This document shows positions 1 through 14,598 of a stretch of 64,000 nucleotides of DNA, piece after piece (within the stretch, counting starts at the first letter, position 1; every line of letters starts with the position of its first letter). A program made the translations under genes and the position numbers. The notes under the pieces were generated by a model that was not told the DNA's origin, ran no database searches, and saw only the letters and a list, made by a program, of their open reading frames with translations. The DNA is from Glandiceps talaboti. Lineage: Eukaryota > Hemichordata > Enteropneusta > Spengelidae. Location of the stretch: positions 24,841,725 to 24,905,724 of the forward strand of contig NC_135555.1 in the NCBI RefSeq assembly GCF_964340395.1. The letters run 5' to 3'.

Positions 1-3000
1 TGTATACTGAGATAACAGTACATGGTGTAACACTATGTATATACTGATATAGCAGTACATGGTGTAACACTATGTATACTGAGATAGCAGTACATGGTGT
101 AACACTATGTATACTGAGATAGCAGTACATGGTGTAACACTGTGTATACTGAGATAGCAGTACATGGTGTAACACTATGTATACTGAGATAGCAGTACAT
201 GGTGTAAAACTGTGTATACTGAGATAGCAGTACATGGTGTAAAACTGTGTATACTGAGATAGCAGTACATGGTGTAAAACTGTGTATACTGAGATAGCAG
301 TACATGGTGTAAAACTGTGTATACTGAGATAGCAGTACATGGTGTAAAACTGTGTATACTGAGATAGCAGTACATGGTGTAAAACTGTGTATACTGAGAT
401 AGCAGTACATGGTGTAACACTATGTATACTGAGATAGCAGTACATGGTGTAACACTGTGTATACTGAGATAGCAGTACATGGTGTAACACTGTATACTGA
501 GATAGCAGTACATGGTGTAACACTGTGTATACTGAGATAACAGTACATAGTGTAACACTGTGTATACTGAGATAGCAGTACATGGTGTAACACTATGTAT
601 ACTGAGATAGCAGTACATGGTGTAACACTGTGTATACTGAGATAACAGTACATGGTGTAACACTATGTATATACTGAGATAGCAGTACATGGTGTAACAC
701 TGTGTATACTGAGATAGCAGTACATGGTGTAACACTATGTATACTGAGATAGCAGTACATGGTGTAACACTGTGTATACTGAGATAACAGTACATAATGT
801 AACACTGGGTATACTGAGATAGCAGTACATGGTGTAACACTGTGTATACTGAGATAACAGTACATGGTGTAACACTGTGTATACTGAGATAGCAGTACAT
901 GGTGTAACACTGTGTATACTGAGATAGCAGTACATGGTGTAACACTGTGTATACTGAGATAGCAGTACATGGTGTAACACTGGGTATACTGAGATAGCAG
1001 TACATGGTGTAACACTGTGTATACTGAGATAACAGTACATAGTGTAACACTGTGTATACTGAGATAGCAGTACATGGTGTAACACTGTATACTGAGATAG
1101 CAGTACATGGTGTAACACTGTGTATACTGAGATAGCAGTACATGGTGTAACACTGTATACTGAGATAGCAGTACATGGTGTAACACTATGTATATACTGA
1201 GATAGCAGTACATGGTGTAACACTGGGTATACTGAGATAGCAGTACATGGTGTAACACTATGTATACTGAGATAGCAGTACATGGTGTAACACTGGGTAT
1301 ACTGAGATAGCAGTACATGGTGTAACACTATGTATATACTGAGATAGCAGTACATGGTGTAACACTGTGTATACTGAGATAACAGTACATGGTGTAACAC
1401 TGGGTATACAGAGATAACAGTACATGGTGTAACACTATGTATACTGAGATAACAGTACATGGTGTAACACTATGTATACTGAGATAACAGTACATGGTGT
1501 AACACTGTATACTGAGATAGCAGTACATGGTGTAACACTGTGTATACTGAGATAACAGTACATGGTGTAACACTGTGTATACTGAGATAACAGTACATGG
1601 TGTAACACTGTGTATACTGAGATAACTGTACATGGTGTAACACTATGTATACTGAGATAACAGTACATGGTGTAAAACTGTGTATACTGAGATAGCAGTA
1701 CATGGTGTAAAACTGTGTATACTGAGATAGCAGTACATGGTGTAACACTGTGTATACTGAGATAACAGTACATGGTGTAACACTGTGTATACTGAGATAA
1801 CAGTACATGGTGTAACACTGTGTATACTGAGATAACAGTACATGGTGTAACACAGTGTACTGAGATAGAAGTACATGGTGTAACACTATGTATACTGAGA
1901 TAACAGTACATGGTGTAACACTGTGTATATACTGAGATAGCAGTACATGGTGTAACACTGTGTATACTGAGATAGCAGTACATGGTGTAACACTATGTAT
2001 ACTGAGATAACAGTACATGGTGTAACACTGTGTATACTGAGATAACAGTACATGGTGTAACATTATGTATACTGAGATAGCAGTACATGGTGTAACACTA
2101 TGTATACTGAGATAACAGTACATGGTGTAACACTGTATACTGAGATAACAGTACATAGTGTAACACTGTGTATACTGAGATAGCAGTACATGGTGTAAAA
2201 CTGTGTATACTGAGATAGCAGTACATGGTGTAAAACTGTGTATACTGAGATAACAGTACATGGTGTAAAACTGTGTATACTGAGATAACAGTACATGGTG
2301 TAACACTATGTATACTGAGATAGCAGTACATGGTGTAACACTATGTATACTGAGATAGCAGTACATGGTGTAAAACTGTGTATACTGAGATAACAGTACA
2401 TGGTGTAACACTATGTATACTGAGATAGCAGTACATGGTGTAACACTGTGTATACTGAGATAACAGTACATGGTGTAACACTATGTATACTGAGATAACA
2501 GTACATGGTGTAAAACTGTGTATACTGAGATAACAGTACATGGTGTAACACTGTGTATACTGAGATAACAGTACATGGTGTAACACTATGTATACTGAGA
2601 TAACAGTACATGGTGTAAAACTGTGTATACTGAGATAGCAGTACATGGTGTAACACTGTGTATACTGAGATAACAGTACATGGTGTAAAACTGTGTATAC
2701 TGAGATAACAGTACATGGTGTAAAACTGTGTATACTGAGATAACAGTACATGGTGTAAAACTGTGTATACTGAGATAACAGTACATGGTGTAACACTGTG
2801 TATACTGAGATAACAGTACATGGTGTAAAACTGTGTATACTGAGATAACAGTACATGGTGTAAAACTGTGTATACTGAGATAACAGTACATGGTGTAACA
2901 CTATGTATACTGAGATAACAGTACATGGTGTAAAACTGTGTATACTGAGATAGCAGTACATGGTGTAACACTGTGTATACTGAGATAACAGTACATGGTG

Positions 3001-4103
3001 TAAAACTGTATACTGAGATAACAGTACATGGTGTAACACTATGTATACTGAGATAACAGTACATGGTGTAAAACTGTGTATACTGAGATAGCAGTACATG
3101 GTGTAACACTATGTATACTGAGATAACAGTACATGGTGTAAAACTGTGTATACTGAGATAGCAGTACATGGTGTAACACTGTGTATACTGAGATAACAGT
3201 ACATGGTGTAACACTGTGTATACTGAGATAGCAGTACATGGTGTAACACTGGGTATACTGAGATAGCAGTACATGGTGTAACACTGGGTATACTGAGATA
3301 ACAGTACATGGTGTAACACTGTATACTGATAACAGTACATGGTGTAACACTGTGTATACTGAGATAACAGTACATGGTGTAACACTGTGTATACTGAGAT
3401 AACAGTACATGGTGTAAAACTGTGTATACTGAGATAGCAGTACATGGTGTAACACTGGGTATACTGAGATAACAGTACATGGTGTAACACTATGTATACT
3501 GAGATAACAGTACATGGTGTAACACTATGTATATACTGAGATAGCAGTACATGGTGTAAAACTGTGTATACTGAGATAACAGTACATGGTGTAACACTAT
3601 GTATACTGAGATAGCAGTACATGGTGTAACACTATGTATATACTGAGATAGCAGTACATGGTGTAAAACTGTGTATACTGAGATAACAGTACATGGTGTA
3701 ACACTATGTATACTGAGATAGCAGTACATGGTGTAACACTATGTATACTGAGATAGCAGTACATGGTGTAACACTATGTATACTGAGATAACAGTACATG
3801 GTGTAACACTATGTATATACTGATATAGCAGTACATGGTGTAACACTATGTATACTGAGATAGCAGTACATGGTGTAACACTATGTATACTGAGATAGCA
3901 GTACATGGTGTAACACTGTGTATACTGAGATAGCAGTACATGGTGTAACACTATGTATACTGTGATAGCAGTACATGGTGTAACACTGTGTATACTGAGA
4001 TAACAGTACATGGTGTAAAACTGTGTATACTGAGATAGCAGTACATGGTGTAACACTGTGTATACTGAGATAGCAGTACATGGTGTAACACTGTGTATAC
4101 TGT
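1..4103. repeat. 35-bp minisatellite, about 117 copies
   Basis: Head-to-tail array with a 35-bp unit built around TGTATACTGAGAT, AGCAGTACATGGTGTAA and CACTG. It runs from the first base, so the left edge is outside the window. Units vary at a few fixed places: ATAGCA or ATAACA, TAACAC or TAAAAC, and TGTGTA, TATGTA or TGGGTA. A few units are 31 or 37 bp long through loss or gain of a TGTA or TA step. Because 35 is not a multiple of 3, all three minus-strand frames stay open for long stretches and give Cys/Tyr-rich 35-residue periodic peptides. These are artefacts of the repeat. The array ends at the sequence TACACTAGC. Confidence 0.97.
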
Positions 4104-4270
4104 ACACTAGCTACAACTGGAACATTTTGTGAAACTGTTTTGTAATGAGTTATATACTCACAAGAGTTATCATGACTCCTGTGAAGTGGTAAAAATATTT
4201 CAATCTGGACTTTAGAGATCCAGAGATCCAGTTAGTAATTGATTTGTATGCAATCACTTGCATACATACT

Positions 4271-5562
4271 GCAAGTTGAGTAGCAAGAGAAAGTCATCTC
4301 ACTTACTGCAGTAAGAGGTGTACCAAGAGAAAGTCATTACTGCAGTAAGTGGTGTAGCAAGAGAAAGTCATTACTGCAGTAAGAGGTGTAGCAAGAGAAA
4401 GTCATTACTGCAGTAAGTGGTGTAGCAAGAGAAAGTCATTACTGCAGTAAGTGGTGTAGCAAGAGAAAGTCATTACTGCAGTAAATGGTGTAGCAAGAGA
4501 AAGTCATTACTGCAGTAAGAGGTGTAGCAAGAGAAAGTGATTGCTGCAGTAAGAGGTGTAGCAAGAGAAAGTCATTACTGCAGTAAGTGGTGTAGCAAGA
4601 GAAAGTCATTACTGCAGTAAGTGGTGTAGCAAGAGAAAGTCATTGCTGCAGTAAGTGGTGTAGCAAGAGAAAGTCATTACTGCAGTAAATGGTGTAGCAA
4701 GAGAAAGTCATTGCTGCAGTAAGAGGTGTAGCAAGAGAAAGTCATTGCTGCAGTAAGAGGTGTAGCAAGAGAAAGTCATTACTGCAGTAAGTGGTGTAGC
4801 AAGAGAAAGTCATTACTGCAGTAAGTGGTGTAGCAAGAGAAAGTCATTGCTGCAGTAAGTGGTGTAGCAAGAGAAAGTCATTACTGCAGTAAATGGTGTA
4901 GCAAGAGAAAGTCATTGCTGCAGTAAGAGGTGTAGCAAGAGAAAGTCATTGCTGCAGTAAGAGGTGTAGCAAGAGAAAGTCATTACTGCAGTAAGTGGTG
5001 TAGCAAGAGAAAGTCATTACTGCAGTAAGTGGTGTAGCAAGAGAAAGTCATTGCTGCAGTAAGAGGTGTAGCAAGAGAAAATCATTACTGCAGTAAGTGG
5101 TGTAGCAAGAGAAAGTCATTACTGCAGTAAGTGGTGTAGCAAGAGAAAGTCATTACTGCAGTAAGTGGTGTAGCAAGAGAAAGTCATTACTGCAGTAAGT
5201 GGTGTAGCAAGAGAAAGTCATTGCTGCAGTAAGAGGTGTAGCAAGAGAAAGTCATTACTGCAGTAAGTGGTGTAGCAAGAGAAAGTCATTACTGCAGTAA
5301 GTGGTGTAGCAAGAGAAAGTCATTGCTGCAGTAAGTGGTGTAGCAAGAGAAAGTCATTACTGCAGTAAGTGGTGTAGCAAGAGAAAGTCATTACTGCAGT
5401 AAATGGTGTAGCAAGAGAAAGTCGTTGCTGCAGTAAGAGGTGTAGCAAGAGAAAGTCATTACTGTAGTAAGTGGTGTAGCAAGAGAAAGTCATTGCTGCA
5501 GTAAGTGGTGTAGCAAGAGAAAGTCATTACTGCTGCAGCAGTAAATGGTGTAGCAAGAGAAA
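4271..5562. repeat. 34-bp minisatellite, about 38 copies
   Basis: Tandem array with a 34-bp unit containing GTGTAGCAAGAGAAAGTCAT followed by TACTGCAGTAAGTG. Most units carry the perfect 12-bp palindrome TTACTGCAGTAA; a common variant (TTGCTGCAGTAA) breaks its outer base pair. It lies about 165 bp after the 35-bp array and is unrelated to it in sequence. Confidence 0.96.
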
Positions 5563-6137
5563 ATTCTCAGAGTCTAATACATTTTTGTTAAAAATTGAAT
5601 TATTACAATTTAGTGGCTTTAACTGTCAGATCTTGTGGCCTAAGTCTGTACTAATGTTGTCTTTGTTTTGTTTCTTTGCAGGCAATTACTTGATAGACAC
5701 AAATGCAGCAAGGAAAATAGCCTGACAGATATCAAATATTGGATGCAGAGCACGCATTACCTTATATTTGCTGTTAATAGAAATTTGTTTCAGGATTTTC
5801 ACTATTTATTGAAAATAACTTGAATCTCAGCAGTATCCATTTATTCCCTACTTACTTGTAATATAGATAAACTTGAAGAACTTTGAATACACCTTTAAGT
5901 GTTGCTCAATCCAATAAAATGTGAGAAAAACTCATCTATAGTAACTATCCGTCCTGCCATAACAGTCTATGGCACCACATCATATGTGATCTGCCATTAT
6001 ACAGTCTATGGCACCACATCACATGTGACCTTAATCTACATGTATGGTCCACATTAGGCCATAAATTTAGTTATCAAGACTTTTCATTTAGTGACTAAAA
6101 TTGTCACTTAATTCACCGTCCACAATTGATTTCATAT
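5563..6137 (+). other. possible terminal exon region with splice acceptor and poly(A) signal
   Basis: A pyrimidine-rich tract ends in TTTCTTTGCAG at 5681. It is followed by a short open stretch that stops within five codons and by AATAAA near 5914. This is the layout of a last exon of a plus-strand gene whose earlier exons would lie left of the window. No protein can be recognised, so this is only a possibility. A 45-bp near-perfect direct duplication containing CAGTCTATGGCACCACATCA lies at about 5955-6030. Confidence 0.2.
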
Positions 6138-6188
6138 ATTTAGCACAACTGAACTGATAAAGTTCAGTAGTGCTATAGGCATGGCAAA

Positions 6189-6246
<58 letters not shown>

Positions 6247-6300
6247 CTTTCTGTCAGTCTGTCTGTCTGTTTGTCTGTCCGTCTGTGCGTGTGTAATCAA
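6138..6300. repeat. dispersed repeat with (GT)n and (GTCT)n tail
   Basis: A short unique head (TAGCACAACTGAACTGA, then GTGCTATAGGCATGGCAAAG) runs into (GT)n and then (CTGT)n. The same head, about 60 bp long, recurs at 16661-16720, again followed by (GTCT)n and (GT)n. The head and simple-sequence tail therefore move or duplicate together. Confidence 0.8.
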
Positions 6301-6429
6301 CTTAAAGTCAAAAACCATTGGACCGCTTGCCATGATATTTGGTGGGGTATATTACCTTGGGTGTCTCGTTGGGAAATTGTTCAAATCAAATCGATCTTAA
6401 CACCGGTGTGTGATTTGGGTAAAAAAAAA

Positions 6430-6960
6430 TGTGATATTTGGTCAAAAACTTAAACTACTTAGCAGATCAATCTGAAATTTGATTGGAATGTTCTTAGATG
6501 TGTTTATATTAAGAATTGTTCATGATATGACGATTCCATCAGTCATATGCAAATTAGGGCCAAAATGAGTCTTTTTGGTCAAAAATCCATCATTCCAAAA
6601 CTACAGAGCAGATAATTCTGAAATTTGATGGGAGCATTCTTAGAGGTGTATATATATATTACAAATTGTTCATGACATGATGATCTCATCAGTGATATGT
6701 AAATTAAGTTTCTTTTTTTGTCAAAGATATATAGTTCCAAAACTACTGAGCAGATTGGATTGAAATTTAATGGGGATGCATCTTAGGATGTGTAGATGAA
6801 GCTGTATTCATAACATGATGATCCCATCAGCGATATGCAAATTAGGTCTACAAACCTCTATTTTGGTAAAAACTTATATCTTGAACTGTATGGTGAATGG
6901 GTTGAAACTAGGTAGGGATGTTTCTGGAGGTATTGTTCTGCAGGTATTGTTGAAAACATT
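6430..6960. repeat. degenerate ~145-bp tandem repeat, about four units
   Basis: Diverged units start near 6440, 6590, 6730 and 6875. Each contains a match to CCAAAACTAC..GAGCAGAT, then GAAATTTGATGGG, CATGATGATCCCATCAG and ATATGCAAATTAGG. The same style of old repeat appears again at 56.0-56.5 kb. It contains no intact coding sequence. Confidence 0.7.
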
Positions 6961-8647
6961 TCAATACAACTGGCCCTAGCAACCATGATTACTCCCTTAG
7001 CAACAGTGAAATGACAATGCATATTACAAAGATAACAACAGGGATGGGTAGGTAAGTAAGTAAAGTTTCAAAAAATGTATGCAAATATGCCCAACAACAG
7101 GACCACGCCCATAGCAACAGTTAAATGATGGTTTATATTATAAAGATGAAAAGTGGGAAGGGTAGGCAAGTTAATAAAGATTCCAAATGTGTATGCAAAT
7201 ATCCCTAGCAACAAGACCATGTCCATAGCAACAGCCAAATGCAGTTGTGCTACAATGCCATTGGCGCTATATTTCTATATAATATTCTAAATTATGCAAA
7301 TTAAAGTTATTGTTTGATGTTAATTGTTATAACAGTTGTCTAACAAAATCAATGAGTCACAAATATGTAATTAACTTAGTAATGAAAATTTCTACTCACG
7401 ATCACAGAGTCAAAGTTTTTGGAAGCAAATCCTCAAATTTTGCTGACATCTCGTCATCATTGAGACTTGTCAGGGGGTGCCATACTTGGATGTAAGAAGT
7501 ACAAAGAAATAATATTGGCACGTAGATGTTCACAAAACTTTTTGTCCAGCCCAGAGCCTTGCTCAGATGAAATATTTTAGCAGTTGGCAGTGAAGTGTTG
7601 AGTTGATTAGCATATGTACTTGGCAGTCTGATTAAAATCTATTGTAGGAATACAGCTTGATTCCTTCTCTATGTATACCTCTATATAATCAATTTGTCAT
7701 TTGTTTTTTATTTGTGTTAAATTTTGCTAAAATCAAATGATGACCTTAAAGCTGCACTAAATGCAAATGTAGTGACTTAATGGTAATATTATACACCTAA
7801 CACAGTGTTGCCTCCCCTGCCTTTAAATAATGTGTAACTATACACTCACATAGTATGGTGCAATATATCCAATCAATTTTTGGGTCCACACCCTAAAATC
7901 TGCACCCCACTGACTCATGATTTCAGCTTATTAGATAAAATAGACAGGTAATTAACATACACAATGTCTAATTATTGGTATTTTAACAATCAATATATTG
8001 CTGGTTGTTTGATTGGAAAAATGATACCCCTGCAGTTACAGCAAGTGTTGTTACAGCTAGTGTTGTTACAGCAAGTGTTGTTACAGCAAGTGCAGTATTA
8101 AATATGAAAAGGAGATAAAATTTTGGTTCATTGCCAAATATTTGTTATGGTCACACACAGTTTTCATATTCTTGAGGAATTAATGTCCACAAATTAAAGG
8201 GCTGGACAAGAAAATTTAGTGTGGCCTTACCTTTACACTTTTGTCATGGCTAGTGACAGAAATTATTAGTTAGATTTAAATTTAAAAATGACAAATGACA
8301 TATATTCATGTATTGTGTGCAAGAATTGCTAAAATGTCTAGAGTTAGTAGTTTCTATTACTATAATATTACCATCATATTAAAAATACAATTGACATACA
8401 ATACCATTTGTCATTTGCATAGATTTGGTCTTTTCACATCAATGTCTGTACATAAGGATAGACACTAATTAGTGAAAGCACACACTTATTATGCAACTAT
8501 CTACAATCCAGTTCTGAGTCATATCTCAAAACTGAGATATGTATCTCCCTCCAACATTGATATAATGTGATCAAATATTATTTTTGGAGTAAGAATTCCA
8601 AATCTAAGCCAACACATACGCTAATTGTTAGTTCAAATTCTTTTTGC

Positions 8648-8681
<34 letters not shown>

Positions 8682-9112
8682 ACAACTATGACAATGCTAT
8701 ATTTATTTAAGTGCAAACCTACTTTAAACGTCACAGTGTCCAAGGTTGTTCAATAATTGTATCCAACATGACTTTGATGGCTGGAAATTTGACAAAGAGG
8801 AGCCCATTGAATTTCATTAATTAGATTCAATTATGTTAAATTTGTACTTAAACATATATGTTAACAAAAAATGATAATATACTTTTAATGTTTTCAAAGT
8901 TATATGAATTACATAATATAGAACTGCACTCCCATCAATTGTAGACTACAGATTGTAGAGTAGTCAGAATTCTGAAGATTTGGGAACACTGTGTTTGAAT
9001 TATGACTTTGTAGCTTTGTCCTTTATCTTACCATGTATTAATACTTTCACACTAAAGGATGATTGCACAATGTTGCACAAGCACAATAAAGAAAATTTAT
9101 TCGTTTAGGATA
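6961..9112. other. AT-rich intergenic DNA, no gene seen
   Basis: No ORF with a recognisable domain and no convincing exon. Small repeats only: two diverged copies of a block containing CCCATAGCAACAG at about 6970-7240, an 18-bp unit (TTACAGCAAGTGTTG) three to four times at 8036-8096, and a (TTG)n microsatellite at 8649-8682. Confidence 0.6.
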
Positions 9113-9150
9113 ACCCCCCACCCCAACCCCAACCCCAACCCCAACCCCAA
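9113..9150. repeat. (CCCCAA)n tract, G-quadruplex-capable on the minus strand
   Basis: Six runs of at least four C separated by A or AA. The minus strand reads repeated GGGGTT and meets the usual four-run G-quadruplex pattern. Confidence 0.85.
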
Positions 9151-9330
9151 AAGTTCACAATTGCGACATCAACATGTTCATATGTGATGTAAACCGTGAT
9201 AAAAATAGTAGTGGTCACACTAGTATGATCAATACAATGTAAAAGCATGGTTAAGACTGTAAAACTGTATATGATATTAACAGTACATTGTAATCAACAT
9301 CTCAGTTGATATTAACAGTACATTGTAATC

Positions 9331-9644
9331 AACATCTCAGTTGTAAACATAGAACATGTTATCATTGAAGGTGTAAACATAGAACATGTTATCATTGAAG
9401 GTGTGAACATAGAACATGTTATCATTGAAGGTGTAAACATAGAACATGTTATCATTGAAGGTGTAAACATAGAACATGTTATCATTGAAGGTGTAAACAT
9501 AGAACATGTTATCATTGAAGGTGTGAACATAGAACATGTTATCATTGAAGGTGTAAACATAGAACATGTTATCATTGAAGGTGTAAACATAGAACATGTT
9601 ATCATTGAAGGTGTAAACATAGAACATGTTATCATTGAAGGTGT
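9331..9644. repeat. 30-bp minisatellite, about 10.5 copies
   Basis: Nearly perfect 30-bp unit made of GTAAACATAGAACATG followed by TTATCATTGAAGGT; two units have GTGAAC in place of GTAAAC. Because the unit is exactly ten codons, open frames on both strands encode decapeptide repeats. There is no start context, signal or flanking exon to suggest translation. A 43-bp unit containing TTAACAGTACATTGTAATC is duplicated just before it (9277-9343). Confidence 0.95.
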
Positions 9645-9821
9645 CAAAATTTTCAAAATTTGGTTAGAAGGTCAAAAATGATATTCAGCAATCACATTGA
9701 TATCAGACCTCCTTTATAACTAACAGATTTCATTTATTTAACTTGTATGACATTGTGCTATCGTCCATAAATGTATTTTAATGTTTGAGTGCAATAAACA
9801 GACCATGTTATTATTGTGTTG

Positions 9822-11686
9822 ACAGTAAATGTAGGTGTGTTGTTACCATGTGTAACTGACAGTAAATGTAGGTGTGTTGTTGCCATGTGTAACTGACAGT
9901 AAATGTAGGTGTATTATTGCCATGTGTAACTGACAGTAAATGTAGGTGTATTATTGCCATGTGTAACTGACAGTAAATGTAGGTGTGTTGTTGCCATGTG
10001 TAACTGACAGTAAATGTAGGTGTGTTGTTGCCATGTGTAACTAACAGTAAATGTGGGTGTGTTGTTGTCATGTGTAACTGACAGTAAATGTAGGTGTGTT
10101 GTTGCCATGTGTAACTGACAGTAAATGTGGGTGTGTTGTTGTCATGTGTAACTGACAGTAAATGTAGGTGTGTTGTTGCCATGTGTAACTGACAGTAAAT
10201 GTAGGTGTGTTGTTGCCATGTGTAACTGACAGTAAATGTGGGTGTGTTGTTACCATGTGTAACTGACAGTAAATGTAGGTGTGTTGTTACCATGTGTAAC
10301 TGACAGTAAATGTAGGTGTGTTGTTACCATGTGTAACTGACAGTAAATGTAGGTGTGTTGTTACCATGTGTAACTGACAGTAAATGTAGGTGTGTTGTTA
10401 CCATGTGTAACTGACAGTAAATGTAGGTGTGTTGTTACCATGTGTAACTGACAGTAAATGTAGGTGTGTTGTTACCATGTGTAACTGACAGTAAATGTAG
10501 GTGTGTTGTTACCATGTGTAACTGACAGTAAATGTTGGTGTGTTGTTGTCATGTGTAACTGACAGTAAATGTAGGTGTGTTGTTGCCATGTGTAACTGAC
10601 AGTAAATGTAGGTGTATTATTGCCATGTGTAACTGACAGTAAATGTAGGTGTATTATTGCCATGTGTAACTGACAGTAAATGTAGGTGTGTTGTTGCCAT
10701 GTGTAACTGACAGTAAATGTAGGTGTGTTGTTGCCATGTGTAACTGACAGTAAATGTTGGTGTGTTGTTACCATGTGTAACTGACAGTAAATGTAGGTGT
10801 ATTATTGCCATGTGTAACTGACAGTAAATATAGGTGTGTTGTTGTCATGTGTAACTGACAGTAAATGTAGGTGTGTTGTTGCCATGTGTAACTGACAGTA
10901 AATGTAGGTGTGTTGTTGCCATGTGTAACTGACAGTAAATGTTGGTGTGTTGTTACCATGTGTAACTGACAGTAAATGTAGGTGTATTATTGCCATGTGT
11001 AACTGACAGTAAATATAGGTGTGTTGTTGTCATGTGTAACTGACAGTAAATGTAGGTGTGTTGTTGCCATGTGTAACTGACAGTAAATGTAGGTGTGTTG
11101 TTGCCATGTGTAACTGACAGTAAATGTTGGTGTGTTGTTGTCATGTGTAACTGACAGTAAATGTAGGTGTGTTGTTGCCATGTGTAACTGACAGTAAATG
11201 TAGGTGTGTTGTTGCCATGTGTAACTGACAGTAAATATAGGTGTGTTGTTGCCATGTGTAACTGACAGTAAATGTAGGTGTGTTGTTGCCATGTGTAACT
11301 GACAGTAAATATAGGTGTGTTGTTGTCATGTGTAACTGACAGTAAATGTAGGTGTGTTGTTGCCATGTGTAACTGACAGTAAATGTAGGTGTGTTGTTGC
11401 CATGTGTAACTGACAGTAAATGTAGGTGTGTTGTTGCCATGTGTAACTGACAGTAAATGTAGGTGTGTTGTTGCCATGTGTAACTGACAGTAAATGTAGG
11501 TGTGTTGTTGCCATGTGTAACTGACAGTAAATGTAGGTGTGTTGTTACCATGTGTAACTGACAGTAAATGTTGGTGTGTTGTTGTCATGTGTAACTGACA
11601 GTAAATGTAGGTGTGTTGTTGCCATGTGTAACTGATAGTAAATGTAGGTGTGTTGTTGCCATGTGTAACTGACAGTAAATGTAGGT
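9822..11686. repeat. 37-bp minisatellite with higher-order structure, about 50 copies
   Basis: The 37-bp unit contains GTGTAACTGACAGTAAATGT and AGGTGTGTTGTTGCCAT. Variants fall in order, not at random: the ATGTTGGTG variant occurs near 10755, 10940 and 11125, spaced exactly 185 bp (five units), and the ATATAGGTG variant near 10829 and 11014 has the same spacing. Part of the array has therefore amplified as a five-unit block. Open frames on the minus strand are artefacts of the unit length. Confidence 0.96.
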
Positions 11687-11704
11687 TAGTTTGGTAAGTG
11701 ACTT

Positions 11705-12404
11705 CTCATAATAATAATGTTTATTCACCAAATATAATTTAAAAAAATAACCTTAAAATAGATACATATGAGACATTGCAGATACGACATCCAGATTGCC
11801 ATAGGAACTATCACAAATAAGAATGTTTTTTAAATGACAAAGCACAACAAACAACAATGGAATAGTAAAATTGATACACATACAATTTCCACTGTCAATT
11901 TACGAAAATAATTATATAAAGTTGCACATGATAATACAGCAGCTGCTATATATATTCCGAGAATAACAACTCTTGAACTGTCTTTTTAAAATTCGTACAT
12001 GAGTCAATAGACTGAATCTCAACAAGCAGATTATTCCAGGTTTTGACGCCAGAGTATGAAATGGAAGATTGACCAAAATTTAACGTTGTATGATTATACT
12101 CTAGAAAAAGGTTACCACTATGTCTTTGTCTTAATTGTATCATAGGAATGATGTATAAAAAGTAATTTAAGTAATCTGTAATAGAGTGTGCACACTTGTG
12201 ATACATCAGATCATGTATAAAAGAGCTGACTGAAAATCTGTACTGTTTGAAAATATCTAGGATTTTCAGTTGCTTGAACAATGGGGCAGATGATCCGTAT
12301 ACGAGCTAAACGTCATCGCACGGACTGCCATTTTTTGTGCCGTCAAAATACAATGTAAATGTATCGAATATGCATTTCCCCAAACTTTCCCCAACTTGTA
12401 TAGG
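11705..12404 (-). mobile_element. non-LTR retrotransposon, 3' portion (split from 14599-16640)
   Basis: The minus frame at 11946-12281 reads as the C-terminal region that follows the reverse transcriptase in CR1/L2/Jockey-group LINEs (residues include GVKTWNNLLVEIQS near the end). The frame just upstream, to 12404, continues the same domain with a VWGNAYS-like stretch and AVRAMTFSS. It is the missing end of the element that breaks off at 14599. The 3' end is followed by an AAT-rich tail at about 11708-11730 (minus strand reads AATAAACATTATTATTATG). The coding sequence carries frameshifts and stops, so it is a dead copy. Confidence 0.8.
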
Positions 12405-12407
12405 TAA

Positions 12408-14595
<2,188 letters not shown>

Positions 14596-14598
14596 TAA

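Noticed and set aside
105-4107. Long Cys/Tyr/Ser-rich minus-strand ORFs up to 403 codons
   Set aside because: They follow the 35-bp unit through all three frames, with no start context or codon bias. They are products of the repeat.
4271-5562. CRISPR-like array
   Set aside because: Units are contiguous with no unique spacers, and the genome is eukaryotic.
9113-9150. Internal telomere
   Set aside because: The GGGGTT-like tract is short, internal and not the TTAGGG type expected of most animals.
9811-11588. Periodic minus-strand ORFs (Thr/His/Tyr-rich) in the 37-bp array
   Set aside because: All frames are open because the unit lacks stops in those frames; no splice or coding signal.
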